Source of the DNA: Capronia americana
Lineage: Eukaryota; Ascomycota; Eurotiomycetes; Chaetothyriales; Herpotrichiellaceae
NCBI GenBank assembly: GCA_016110215.1
Contig: JADWQD010000007.1
Span: forward strand, 248,001-312,000
Reading direction: 5' to 3'
Length of the DNA: 64,000 nt
Part shown: one piece after another, positions 22,201 through 31,587 of the stretch
How the letters are laid out: each line of letters starts with the position of its first letter
Numbering within the stretch: the first letter of the stretch is position 1
The notes under the pieces: generated by a model
The model's input: only the letters and a program-made list of their open reading frames with translations
What the model was told of the DNA's origin: nothing
Database searches by the model: none
Program-made: the position numbers and the translations under genes

Positions 22201-22812
22201 GGTCTCTGGGATTGTAGAGCTGCTTGAGTCTGCTGAGCCACTGAATGTTGGAGCAGAAGATGTATCAGCGCTTGTTTCAGTGGTGGTCGAGACCGACTGC
22301 GCGGTAGTAGAGCTTGACGAGTCTGTGGAGGGCAAGGTATTTGTTTCCGTGACTGTGAAAGTATTGGTCACCCCAGTGACTTCTGTGACAGTGACCATGG
22401 GAAGACTGGAGCTGGAGGTTTCTGATCCGGGCTGCGCTACGACATTTGTCTCCGTCACAAGGACAGTAGTGCTCCCCCAAACGCTCGCGACGACGGTGAC
22501 GGTAAGCGGCGTCAAGGCAGCCGAGCTCTGGTCGGTCGCGGATGACGTTTCCGTAGCGGTGGATATGACTGTGGCTGTGGCACTGCTTGTCATGCTCCAA
22601 TCTTCCCAGGGACCATGACCTAGAGACTGGTCAGTCAATGAACCCGTAAACACGTGAAAAGACTTACCGGACTGAGGGTGCTGACCACTGCAGACTGGAC
22701 AATTTTCACCCTGTTCGGTGCGCTTCACCTTGCTGCCGACCCGTCGCGCATTTGTCGGACCACATAGGCTCGCGATCAGGCCGACGAGGAGGATGGTGAG
22801 TAAGGGAGCCAT
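19270..22812 (-). CDS. Giant secreted Ser/Thr-rich protein with tandem repeats
   Basis: Minus-strand exons 22812-22668, 22619-19482 and 19406-19270, giving 1139 residues. Residues 1-22 form a signal peptide (MAPLLTILLVGLIASLCG). Intron 1 (48 bp, GTAAGT/CTGAC/TAG) keeps the frame if unspliced. Intron 2 (75 bp, GTGAGT...CAACAG) replaces an early stop by a conserved-looking tail (EYENKELAELKIGPYPGIGG...LAPKAFD). The first third is almost pure Ser/Thr, expected to be heavily O-mannosylated. A Cys-containing globular block follows, then a poly-Ser run, 13-residue tandem repeats (STPSSTRASITSS-like), and a C-terminal Cys-containing domain (LWQFCEYLTDPKGGNF, GVCEMWHYSQF). It is adhesin-like in design, but no GPI signal is seen at the end. 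Probably extracellular or wall-associated; no family recognised. Confidence 0.82.
20160..20362. repeat. 39-bp minisatellite inside the secreted-protein gene
   Basis: About five tandem copies of a 39-bp unit beginning GCTGGAGCTTGT and containing CGTGTCGAAC. In the minus-strand reading it encodes a 13-residue Ser/Thr unit. Copies differ by a few substitutions and all keep the frame. Confidence 0.9.
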
Positions 22813-24122
22813 GATGGCGCGTCAGGGAAAAGAAGCCACTCAAGAAACGAAGACTGAAAGCTTGCTGTCGTTGGTCACAAGCCCGTCGATCTGGAGAAGT
22901 GCTGAGGACAAAGGATGAAAGCGAGTCGAGAGGAAGGAGATATTTATGCACAGGCACGGTGCATCTTCACTTTGTACGCAGCTTCTTGCGGGCTTTGATG
23001 AAGCAGGGTACCGCTGTGCAGCAGAGTGAAGAGTAGGCAGACAGGCCATATTCCAATGTCACCCGGCTCGAAGCTCCGAAGACCAAGTGACCAGAGGTGA
23101 AGAGCGATGGCTAGCGTGGAACTGTGAATTTCGTAAACCATTTCGCCCCGACACGACACGCCATGACAAGGAAGAGAACTAAAATCAACGTTTGCTTGTT
23201 ACCTGCAGAGACTTGCCCTGTGAAGGCTCCAGCCTACAACTAGAGAACCTCGACTGAGAAGCCTGGTGTACGAGCTGATGGCCATGGTTGCGGTGAACTT
23301 GGGGGGATTACCCATTTCCTCGCATGAAGACGGCTCCTGCCCCGATCAACGGCTCCCTTGAAGCTTACCTTGGCTTGACAGGACTGACACTCCCCAGAGG
23401 TCGACAAACACCAGACGTAACACGATGCAAACCCTTTTCTTTCCCTTGTCGTTAAGCATCGATGATCTGACTTCGAACGTCGTCAGGGACACTCAGCCTT
23501 GTGGGGTACAAGACTCTGTCTCGCAGCTCCAACGAACGAATCCTTGATCTAGAGGCTGGTGCCAGCTTGGCATCATATCAAAGGTCTGCATGACCTGTGG
23601 AAGATCATCATCCACATGTCGTCCGAAGAGCAAAGGCAACAACAATGTTAGAGCTGGTCGACGGGACATTGACGCCACGTACGGGAGTCGGCAACAAAAC
23701 AAGAAGATGGCCCATGGAGCTAAAATAGCTTGATCAATCCAAGAGGAGGCGTACAAGTCTAGAGGGCGTGGGCACCCAATCGTCGTTCGCATCTTGCTGG
23801 AACCCTCTGTCAGAACCTACCGATGCAATTGGGGCTTTCGTGGGATTTGTATATGGTCGTGTATCGCTCTTCTGCGACCTTCCCCGCACAACTTCTTGAT
23901 GTATTCTGTGGGGAACCTCGAGGCTGACACTCTCTCCAGACGGATGTGTGAACATGGGGCTTCGGCAGATGCAGTCAGAGCAAGCGGAGAATTGCCGATG
24001 TCTCCCCCAGCGTTGATATATTGGTCGTCGAGACCGAGCACTGTCAACTCGCTGTCAAATCAACCATTTAATTGCGCACCTGGAGTCCTTGAGATAGCCT
24101 ACTCATCCCGAGAGTCGACACG
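22813..24122. other. Intergenic region, 1.3 kb
   Basis: A divergent promoter region between the secreted-protein gene (-) and the dioxygenase gene (+). Short open frames only; nothing recognisable. Confidence 0.5.
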
Positions 24123-25237
24123 ATGCCTGGACTTCTTCTAACCCCCGAGACGGAGTTCAAGACTATAAAGATCAAGAAGTTGCACCCGACATTCGCCGCC
24201 GAGATTGAAGGAGTCGACTTCTCAAAGCCCATCGAGGATGACGTTTTCAGGGAGATCCTCGCCGCATCAGCAAAGGTGGGTATACCGTCGAAGGATGCTT
24301 GGTTCGTGGGTATGACCTGCTGACAGCTTCATAGTATGGCGTGATCGTGTTCCGCAAGACTGGGCTTGATGACACAGGCCACGTGGAGTTCTCCCGTCGA
24401 TTTGGCGACCTGGACGACATCAGACCGTACATGACCAACGGACGCAAGCCTCGATATGAGTACTACGAGCTGTTCGATGCCGGCAATATCGACCCAGACA
24501 CCAATACAGTGCTCGCGCCAGATAGCGCACGTGCCCAGTACAACAAAGGCAATGCCCTGTTCCATGTTGATTCGTCGTTCAATCCTCGGAGGGCATCATA
24601 CTCGATTTTGAAAGCCCACGAGCTGCCACCACCAAACACCGGCGGGAACACCGGCTTTGCCGACACTCGAACAGCATGGGACGAGCTGGATCCCGAGCTC
24701 AAGGCCGAGCTGCTTGAGAAGGACTATGTCGGCGCTCACTCGCTGTACTCATCACGCAAGAAGGCAGCACCCGAGTACTTCAAGGACGTCGACGTGAATG
24801 ACTACCCCATGCATAAGCACAAGATAGTGCAGAAGCACGAGCCGTCAGGCCGGACGAACCTGTACATCGCCGCACATATGGATCATATTGTGGACGTGTC
24901 GCCAGAGAAGTCGAAGGAGCTGATGGATAAGCTCATGGCGCATGCCACGCAGGAGAAGTATACGTTGAGCATTCCATGGAATGATCCAGGCGACTTGGTC
25001 ATTTGGGACAACACGTAAGTGGCCACCACCCCCGGTGCTGGTTGTCGTGTGCTAGAGCCCAGAGTGCTGACTTGGGAATCTAGCTGTGTCATGCATCGAG
25101 CCGAGGGCGGTTCTTTCGCCGGCAAGTATCGGCGAGACCTGAGGAGAACGACTGTTCACGACGACTCTCCGTACGCGTGGGGTCTGAACAAGGCAGGCAA
25201 AGATGAGAGGCCGGGCTTCGTACTGTATAACTTGTGA
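24123..25237 (+). CDS. TauD/TfdA-type Fe(II)/2-oxoglutarate dioxygenase
   Basis: Exons 24123-24275, 24335-25014 and 25084-25237 (introns of 59 and 69 bp), giving 328 residues. The family start is visible (IKIKKLHPTFAAEIEGVDFS). The facial-triad motif His128-x-Asp130 lies in LFHVDSSFNPRRASYS, with the distal His282 in TCVMHRAEGG. A basic pair near Arg298-Arg299 in DLRRTTVHDDSPYAWG fits the 2-oxoglutarate carboxylate ligand. Relatives include 2,4-D dioxygenase TfdA, taurine dioxygenase and fungal sulfonate/xanthine dioxygenases. The TGFADTRTAWDEL segment is typical of the TfdA-like branch. The substrate is not assignable. Cytosolic, with no targeting signal. Confidence 0.92.
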
Positions 25238-25685
25238 CGCTCTCCTGATGACGAGCTGTGTTGACTGTGGCATAGTTTCAACCAAGCTCCGACGGCGACG
25301 CCCGCATAGAGGTTGAGAGGGTGAAACTGAAGTGTGCAGTGATGGCAAGGTGCCTTAAGGGGGGAAGCTGAAACGGGCGAGGCTTCGTCGCGAGGCTGAA
25401 TCAAGACTCTTGGCCGATTACATAATCCAGCGAGGCTCTACTCGTACTTTGTCCCGCACGGCAAGCGCAATGCTCATATATCTCACGGGAGGGCTTGTTA
25501 TCACCTCTCTGTCGTACACTACTCTGCCTAGAGCGCACCTTGGGGCTCTTTAACTGCCGCAAGCACGAAATAACCCTCAAATCCTCACATCAAGCTGTAT
25601 TCGCTCAATTGTCAACTGCCCGTGCGCTTCCCCGCCATCGTCCAGGCATAAGCAATCCTCCCAGCACCCTCACTCGCTCGCAACC
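25238..25685. other. Intergenic region upstream of ARPC5
   Basis: No gene. Pyrimidine-rich promoter sequence runs up to the ATG at 25686. Confidence 0.5.
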
Positions 25686-26261
25686 ATGTCCAACATAAAC
25701 TGGCGGACGATCAACATAGATGCCTACGACCCGGAGTCAGCCTTCAACTTCCCCCTTTCCACCCTCCTTCCAGCAAACCTCCCCGCGCCCTCCACATCGT
25801 CCGAATCCGCCCAAATAGGCCAACAAGTCCGACAACTGCTTCGGGCCGGCGACAGCGTCGGCGCCTTGCAGTCCGCGCTCGAGACCGCCCCCTTTGCAGG
25901 TGACGAGGGCGCGAAACAAGTCCACCTCACCACCGTGCTTGAAGTGCTGCAGGGGATCAGACAGAGCGATGTGAGTCGGATACTGGCCGAGGTGCTGAAA
26001 CAACCCGGCGGCACGGCCTTGGGGGATACACTCATGAAGTACATCTACAAGGGTATGGCCAGCGGTACTGGAGGGCCCGGGGGCAAGGGGGTGAGTCCGC
26101 AGGCCACGGGGTCAGGGTTCAGCCAGATACAATCGCGAAACTTCGGAGAAGGTGGAGGCGGGCAGGTGATGAGTGTGCTGTTGAGCTGGCATGAAAAGCT
26201 GACCGAGGTGGTCGGTGTGGGTGGGATAGTGAGAGTCATGAGCGATCGGCGTACGGTATGA
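25686..26261 (+). CDS. ARC15: Arp2/3 complex subunit 5 (p16-ARC)
   Basis: Intronless, 191 residues. The N-terminus MSNINWRTINIDAYDPES is the family signature. It is followed by the helical ARPC5 body (RQLLRAGDSVGALQSALETAP, LTTVLEVLQGIRQSDVSRIL, GDTLMKYIYKGM) and the C-terminal LLSWHEKLTEVVGVGGIVRVMSDRR. The Gly-rich loop between them makes it longer than the animal protein, as is usual in filamentous fungi. It is part of the seven-subunit complex that nucleates branched actin, acting at endocytic patches and hyphal tips. The gene is convergent with dynactin p62, the two stops being about 230 bp apart. Confidence 0.96.
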   Translation: MSNINWRTINIDAYDPESAFNFPLSTLLPANLPAPSTSSESAQIGQQVRQLLRAGDSVGALQSALETAPFAGDEGAKQVHLTTVLEVLQGIRQSDVSRILAEVLKQPGGTALGDTLMKYIYKGMASGTGGPGGKGVSPQATGSGFSQIQSRNFGEGGGGQVMSVLLSWHEKLTEVVGVGGIVRVMSDRRTV

Positions 26262-26491
26262 AGCAGATGATTCCAATGTAACCGGGTTGCTCAATCTGCC
26301 AGTAACGACCCAGTGATAAAGAGGCAGGGCGAGGCAGCGCAGGACAGGGAGCATTATGCGAGACAAAAGCTTTAGAATCACATCAAGAAGACCTCATGGC
26401 CAGCTTGATTGAGACGAGTCCCCTAGGGATCGTGAGCAGCCATGCCTGTCGCCAAGGCGAACCATCACATTTATGTTCTTTCTCCTATCTA

Positions 26492-28210
26492 TCAGCAATC
26501 CACCCGCCCAATGCCCAGAACCATCCAGTAACTCAACTCCCTCTTCCCGTCATCTGCCTCCCCATCTTCATCAAGCACTTTCTCCCTCTCCCGCCGTCTC
26601 CTCTCAACGATTCCCGTATCGGCATCTTCGGTTACCGTCCACTCTAGCCTCACTCGGATGGGAATCTCAACCACATCCTCGTCTTCATCTAGCTCCTCGC
26701 CTTGCTTCCGGAAGATACTCGCTGGGATGATCTCAATCACCACGCTTGCCCAATTTCGTCCTTGATCGTACAGTTTGCCCGCGATCTGTTCTCCGCCTGC
26801 TGTGTTGGCATCACCCGACGGAGTCGGCTTAGGCACGGTATTCAATGCATCGTCCCAGGCGTCACTGTTCTTTCCGATCTGGAATTGTGGGCAGAGGATC
26901 GTGACCCGATGGCCGTGCTTCCCTGGCGTGATGCTTGGGCTTCCTAAGCTGACATTCACGTCGTCGAAGAGGGGGTTGCGGAGCGTCATGATGAATTGCA
27001 CCGGTCTGCCCGGCGAGAGGACCACGTCGCTCCCATCTGGGCCTGACGGGAGAAGACCGCCTGTGACGGGGAGTGGCTTGATGCTCACAAAGGGGACATA
27101 GCTTAGGGCGATCAGCTTGATGCGGTATCTGGCTGAGGAGATTTTAAGTTCCGGCCGGGTGAGGATGTGCTTGCATGTCGCGCATCTTTTGGAACGCTTC
27201 GTGCGCATGAGCGTAGGCATAGGGCGCAGCTCAGAGACTGTACGAGCTCGTGGATTGCCGATGAAGGATGGGTATTGGGATGTTCGCTGTTGGGATGTTG
27301 TTGTCTCATCATAATCTCCGGGTGCAGATTGGGCCGGGAGCTGAAGGCCTTCACTTGTTGTACGGGCTTCACGCATAATCGTGAGCTTCTGTCTCGCTCG
27401 CTTGAGGGAGTTCTCTCGATTGGTATAGATATTCATGATTCGTTGGAGAGATGATGGTGATGAGTACGCTATGTCGAGCGCTGATGTTGGAAAGCTGGCA
27501 TCAGTGGCTGATGACTCTGCGATCTGGTCCTTGTAGAATGTCCTCAGGGCGTTGAATCTCGCCGTGGCATCTAATGACAGTTCTGTCGTAGACTGTTGCT
27601 TGTCTTCGGAACCAGCCTCGAGCTCTTCTTGAGATAACGGAGGTCGAGATAGTGACGACTTGCGGCCCAGGCCATCTTGATAACTGGGTAGCTTCTGTAG
27701 AGAGGGTTTTCGTGAGCCGCCATTCGCAATCTCATCAAGCTGCTGGCGAAGGCCCGTTGGCTTGTCGAACTTGATCCCGATATCAAGAGTATTCCACATA
27801 CAATAATTGCAGTTCAGGATGAAGGGTCCGTCTTTCGAGTCGCCCATAGAAGTGGTGATCATCTGGGACCTACATATTGGGCAATGAAAACAGTTCCGAG
27901 GACATCTGTTCCCTTCGCCTCTCACCATCGCCCTCGGACTTTCGAACAAACAGTCTGGGCAATAAGTAGCATTGATCTCTTCGGTCACACAGCGGGGGCA
28001 CTTGATCTCGTGGCATTCTTCGCAGTACAACAGGTGCTCAGGAGGAAACAAAGAGAACGCCGAACGGGGATTCCTAGGATCGAAAGTGTCTTCTCCATCT
28101 TGGATTTCTTCCAAGTCGACCTCTCGTGAAGACCGCCCAGGTTTCAGGGCTCTTCTCGAAGCATCTGAACAGGGGCAAGAGATGAAGGTGTAGGGAAACG
28201 GGAGAGCCAT
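26492..28210 (-). CDS. Dynactin subunit 4 (p62)
   Basis: Intronless minus-strand frame, 572 residues from the ATG at 28210 (MALPFPYTFISCPC). The frame is open to an ATG at 28246, but the shorter start fits the family. The N-terminal Cys-rich zinc-binding region is clear: YCEECHEIKCPRCVTEEI, YCPDCLFESPRAMVRGEG, NRCPRNCFHCPICRSQM and CNYCMWNTLDIGIKFDKP. A second Cys pair is in KRCATCKHILTRPELK. A C-terminal beta-rich domain follows. p62 sits in the pointed-end complex of dynactin, which supports dynein-driven nuclear and endosome movement (ropy-2 in Neurospora). It shares a 305-bp divergent promoter with NDUFAF5. Confidence 0.95.
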   Translation of the reverse strand: MALPFPYTFISCPCSDASRRALKPGRSSREVDLEEIQDGEDTFDPRNPRSAFSLFPPEHLLYCEECHEIKCPRCVTEEINATYCPDCLFESPRAMVRGEGNRCPRNCFHCPICRSQMITTSMGDSKDGPFILNCNYCMWNTLDIGIKFDKPTGLRQQLDEIANGGSRKPSLQKLPSYQDGLGRKSSLSRPPLSQEELEAGSEDKQQSTTELSLDATARFNALRTFYKDQIAESSATDASFPTSALDIAYSSPSSLQRIMNIYTNRENSLKRARQKLTIMREARTTSEGLQLPAQSAPGDYDETTTSQQRTSQYPSFIGNPRARTVSELRPMPTLMRTKRSKRCATCKHILTRPELKISSARYRIKLIALSYVPFVSIKPLPVTGGLLPSGPDGSDVVLSPGRPVQFIMTLRNPLFDDVNVSLGSPSITPGKHGHRVTILCPQFQIGKNSDAWDDALNTVPKPTPSGDANTAGGEQIAGKLYDQGRNWASVVIEIIPASIFRKQGEELDEDEDVVEIPIRVRLEWTVTEDADTGIVERRRREREKVLDEDGEADDGKRELSYWMVLGIGRVDC

Positions 28211-28515
28211 GATGATCCTTCTTAGCACTCCTACACGACGCTGCAAATCTCGTTGGGAGTACAGCAGGAAGAGTCTCGTATCGATACCTTTCTTGACCTC
28301 GAGGGCCTGGTCGCAGGGAAAGGCCGTCGAATTGGGGAGGATTGTGCTGCTGCTTTTGAGAAATGATACACGACGCGGTGGACGCGCCTGCGGCTAACCT
28401 TCCTCACATTCGGCCATAGTTATTGACATCATCAACGATCATGGACAGCTCACTTTACAGTACGAGCTACGAAGCCAGGCATTGACTTGTCTGAGCCCCA
28501 AACACACCGTCAGTC
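28211..28515. promoter_or_regulatory. Divergent promoter of dynactin p62 and NDUFAF5
   Basis: 305 bp between two ATGs facing away from each other. No clear TATA box. This is inferred from gene layout. Confidence 0.5.
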
Positions 28516-29592
28516 ATGAGGCCGCCGGCGTTACGGCCGTGGCTTCCAACAGCAGCTCTTCGACGGCGTCCCTGCTTTCGGAGACGTTATGCAATCCAGG
28601 CACCTGGCGGTCCGACCCATCAAGTCTTCAACGAGAACGTCAAATACCTCCAGAAAGAAAGAACAGCTGCCAATGCCGAGTATAGCAGGCAGGTGGACTA
28701 CTTGAAAGATGAGGTGGCTCAAAGGCTGGTCGATCGTCTGCTGGACATCAATCGAGAATTCCCTCGAGTCCTTGATTGGGGTGCCAACAGCCTTCAGATA
28801 GCACACGCGCTGTCGAAGCCACCTCTCATTGCCCCAGAGTTACCAGACGGGTCGATAGAGAAAAAGGCCCCGCTCCCAGAACGGATACACCACCTTACCT
28901 GCGCAGACATCTCTCCCACATCTCTCCATCGCGACGATGCATTGCCCGCTCCCGCAGTTCCAATCACGCTGGATGTTTTACCGTCTCTCGAGACGTTACC
29001 TTACGAGGCGAACACATTCGATGCTGTCCTATCCTCATTGTCTCTTCACTGGGTGAACGACCTCCCTTCCGCGCTGGCGAGCGTGAACAACATCCTGAAA
29101 CCCGATGCTCCTTTTCTTGCGGCCATGTTTGGAGGAGATACACTCTACGAGCTGCGCTCGTCTTTACAACTGGCGGATCTGGAGCGCCGAGGTGGCGTCT
29201 CTCCACACATATCACCATTGGCCGACGTACGGGATATTGGCAGCCTCCTTGGGCGAGCAGGGTTTAATCTCTTGACTGTTGATGTGGACGACATTATTGT
29301 GGAATACCCTGACACGTTTACTTTGATGACGGATATCCAAGCCATGGGAGAAGGAAATGCGATTCTCAAGTCCATGGGCGGCCCAATCCAACGGGATGTG
29401 CTGTTGGCGAACGAAGCCATATACAGAGAGCTACATTGCAAGGAGGACGAAAAGGATAGAATCCCCGCAACTTTCCGGGTTATTTACATGATCGGCTGGA
29501 AAGCGGGCAAGAACCAGCCACAGCCCCTGGAACGGGGAAGCGGGAGCATCAACATGAAGGACGTACTTGGGGGAGGAGAGTTCGGCATGTAG
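28516..29592 (+). CDS. NDUFAF5: NDUFAF5-like methyltransferase, complex I assembly factor
   Basis: Intronless, 358 residues. The N-terminus is Arg-rich and lacks acidic residues (ALRPWLPTAALRRRPCFRRR), a typical mitochondrial presequence. The body matches NDUFAF5: VFNENVKYLQKERTA, the methyltransferase motif VLDWGANS, YEANTFDAVLSSLSLHWVND, GGDTLYELRSSLQLAD, ERRGGVSPHISPLADVRDIG and LANEAIYRELHCKEDE. The human protein hydroxylates an arginine of NDUFS7 during early complex I assembly. Motif I here is DWGANS rather than a Gly-rich DxGxGxG, in keeping with an altered cofactor loop. Its presence implies a working complex I. Confidence 0.95.
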   Translation: MRPPALRPWLPTAALRRRPCFRRRYAIQAPGGPTHQVFNENVKYLQKERTAANAEYSRQVDYLKDEVAQRLVDRLLDINREFPRVLDWGANSLQIAHALSKPPLIAPELPDGSIEKKAPLPERIHHLTCADISPTSLHRDDALPAPAVPITLDVLPSLETLPYEANTFDAVLSSLSLHWVNDLPSALASVNNILKPDAPFLAAMFGGDTLYELRSSLQLADLERRGGVSPHISPLADVRDIGSLLGRAGFNLLTVDVDDIIVEYPDTFTLMTDIQAMGEGNAILKSMGGPIQRDVLLANEAIYRELHCKEDEKDRIPATFRVIYMIGWKAGKNQPQPLERGSGSINMKDVLGGGEFGM

Positions 29593-29908
29593 AAGTAACT
29601 CCTGTACAAAATTCAACAAAATAGACCCTCGGGCAGTTTGAACAATATTTTGTCTTCTATTCATCGGTTCAATTCACCCGCTTGAGCCTTTCGATGCTGA
29701 CTTGACCTTTCAATTGAATGGTATGTCATTTGTCTTCGAGCCGGGGACAATGCCTCGCCCGTCACACCTGACCCCACCCATTCCATGCAATTCGAGTACA
29801 TGCACAGTCCTCGAAAAAGACGAGAGCCATCAATCGACAGGTTGTGCTCTCCTTTTGTCGTGGTTCCACGTCTGCTTGGTCTTCTCCTCGCCCTGGCCAG
29901 TCCGTCGC
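29593..29908. other. Convergent 3' region between NDUFAF5 and eS7
   Basis: 316 bp of AT-richer sequence holding both 3'UTRs. No gene. Confidence 0.5.
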
Positions 29909-30613
29909 CTAGTAATCCGTAGCGCTGCTCAAGGGGAACTCAAAGCCACAGACCCGTCCAGTCAGTTTCCGGTAAACCTCAGAGTAAGTGTCGAGTCTGT
30001 AATCCACGCCACCGCGCTCCTTCTCGTCCAACACAACCTTCAACACCTTGCTTCCGTCCTCCTTGGTCCTCAATCTCTTGCCCACAATCTCGACCGGGTA
30101 AACCACATCAGCGAGGATAGCATCGTGCACGGCAGTCAGAGTTCGAGATCGGGGACGCTTCTGGGTCTGGCTGGTGCGGGAGCGGTTGGAGCGCTTTGGG
30201 CGGGGCAGGATGCGACGCATGGCCAGGATCAAGACGTGGCGGTCGGAGAACTTCTTCTCGAGTTCGCGAGTCAGGCGCTGTTGGACCTTGTGGAAGCCCG
30301 CCAGGAGGGGCACAGGGACGAAGATGACGATGGCGCGCTTGCCGTGGCCGACTTCAAGCTGTAGAAAGTCAAGATGCGTTAGTTTCTCAATCAGTCTCTT
30401 TTTGAAGTCCCACGCCTGTTGTTTACGACGATCGGGTGTCAATTGTCATACCTCGCGAGCAGACACGAACTGAAGGGGTCTCAAGGCGACCTTGAGTTCG
30501 GGAATGTTGGTCTCCAGTTCATAGAGGGCGGTTGCGATGCTGGTCTCCAGCTCGGAAGGTTGTTGCCTCGAGGGGCTGTTGTGGGCAATCTTGTTGAGAG
30601 CTGGTTGAGACAT
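29909..30613 (-). CDS. RPS7: 40S ribosomal protein S7 (eS7)
   Basis: Minus-strand exons 30613-30452 and 30358-29909, with a 93-bp phase-0 intron (GTATGA...CTACAG), giving 203 residues. The start MSQPALNKIAHNSPSRQQ was chosen over an upstream in-frame ATG because it matches the family. Conserved blocks: ELKVALRPLQFVSARE | LEVGHGKRAIVIFVPVP, LAGFHKVQQRLTRELEKKFSDRH, QKRPRSRTLTAVHDAIL and PVEIVGKRLR. A structural component of the small ribosomal subunit. A second intron in the 5'UTR is common in such genes but was not resolved. Confidence 0.96.
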
Positions 30614-31587
30614 GATTGCGACGAGAGCTCGACGTGGTCTTCGCAATCAAAAGGTGTCTCGAAGGTGGAAGGTGTCAGTAGAAAGTGCCTCAGCGATATC
30701 GACGAGGAGGTGTCAATCCACAATTCTTCTGCGGCCGCCAAGAACGCCAAGATTTTCGTGCATTGTGTGCTGCTACTAAGGTGTTAAAGGCTCGCCGTAG
30801 TAGATAGAGTACGCTTTCGTCTTCATGTTCCGCCCTACTAGTGCTCACCAAGAAATACTTGCGGCAGCCCCACCAAGATCCGACCTTCCTCGACTCTCCA
30901 TGGCACAAGTTCTTTTCCCGAAAGGCCCTTCTTCCACGTGAACAAGCTAGTACGACCGATTGCTGCCCATTGCATTATTCAGCAGCGGGTCGTGGAGATG
31001 TCACCTCATGTACTGGCGTGACTGGCTTACCCGCACGATCGTTTGTCGCAATCTAGCCGCCATCGGATCTCAAGACCCGGACGAAGGTGGCCAGGCACAT
31101 CATGCGGGGACAATCTATTTACTGACTCGATCCTTTACCCGTACGAGTAGTGTTTGGGAGGGCCTTAAAACCGGAACCATTTATGTTGCGTCAGTCAGAA
31201 AATGGCAACATTACCAGTACACTTGGATTCGGCAGATGGAAGATCTGATTGCCAGTCGGGGTCTGGCTTGCAAGACGCTAGAAGGTATCGCCTGCAATCC
31301 CTACGTCTTTACCCTCCAGTCGCTGTATCATTCATCGGAGATAAACCCACCTATAGTCGACCGGCGGCCTCGTCTATGGTGGGTGGAGCATTCTAGTATT
31401 TTGTATAAATACGTTGTGACTTCATCCGTCTGCTTAAAGATCCGCATGGGTTTTGCTCTCTTTCCTCTCCCACTTCACGCTTGCTAGACCTTCAGTTCAG
31501 CTCTTCTAACATCCTTCTGTACATTGTATCCGGAGATCATCACCAATCTCTCTCGCCACACGAACAGCAACAAGGGTAAGGACGAAT
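30614..31587. other. Divergent promoter region between eS7 and the MDR oxidoreductase gene
   Basis: Nearly 1 kb without a supported gene. Open frames at 30960-31487 lack features. Confidence 0.5.

Noticed and set aside
22049..22618. A 189-codon plus-strand open frame rich in Val, Glu and Ser
   Set aside because: Antisense shadow of the same Ser/Thr-rich gene.
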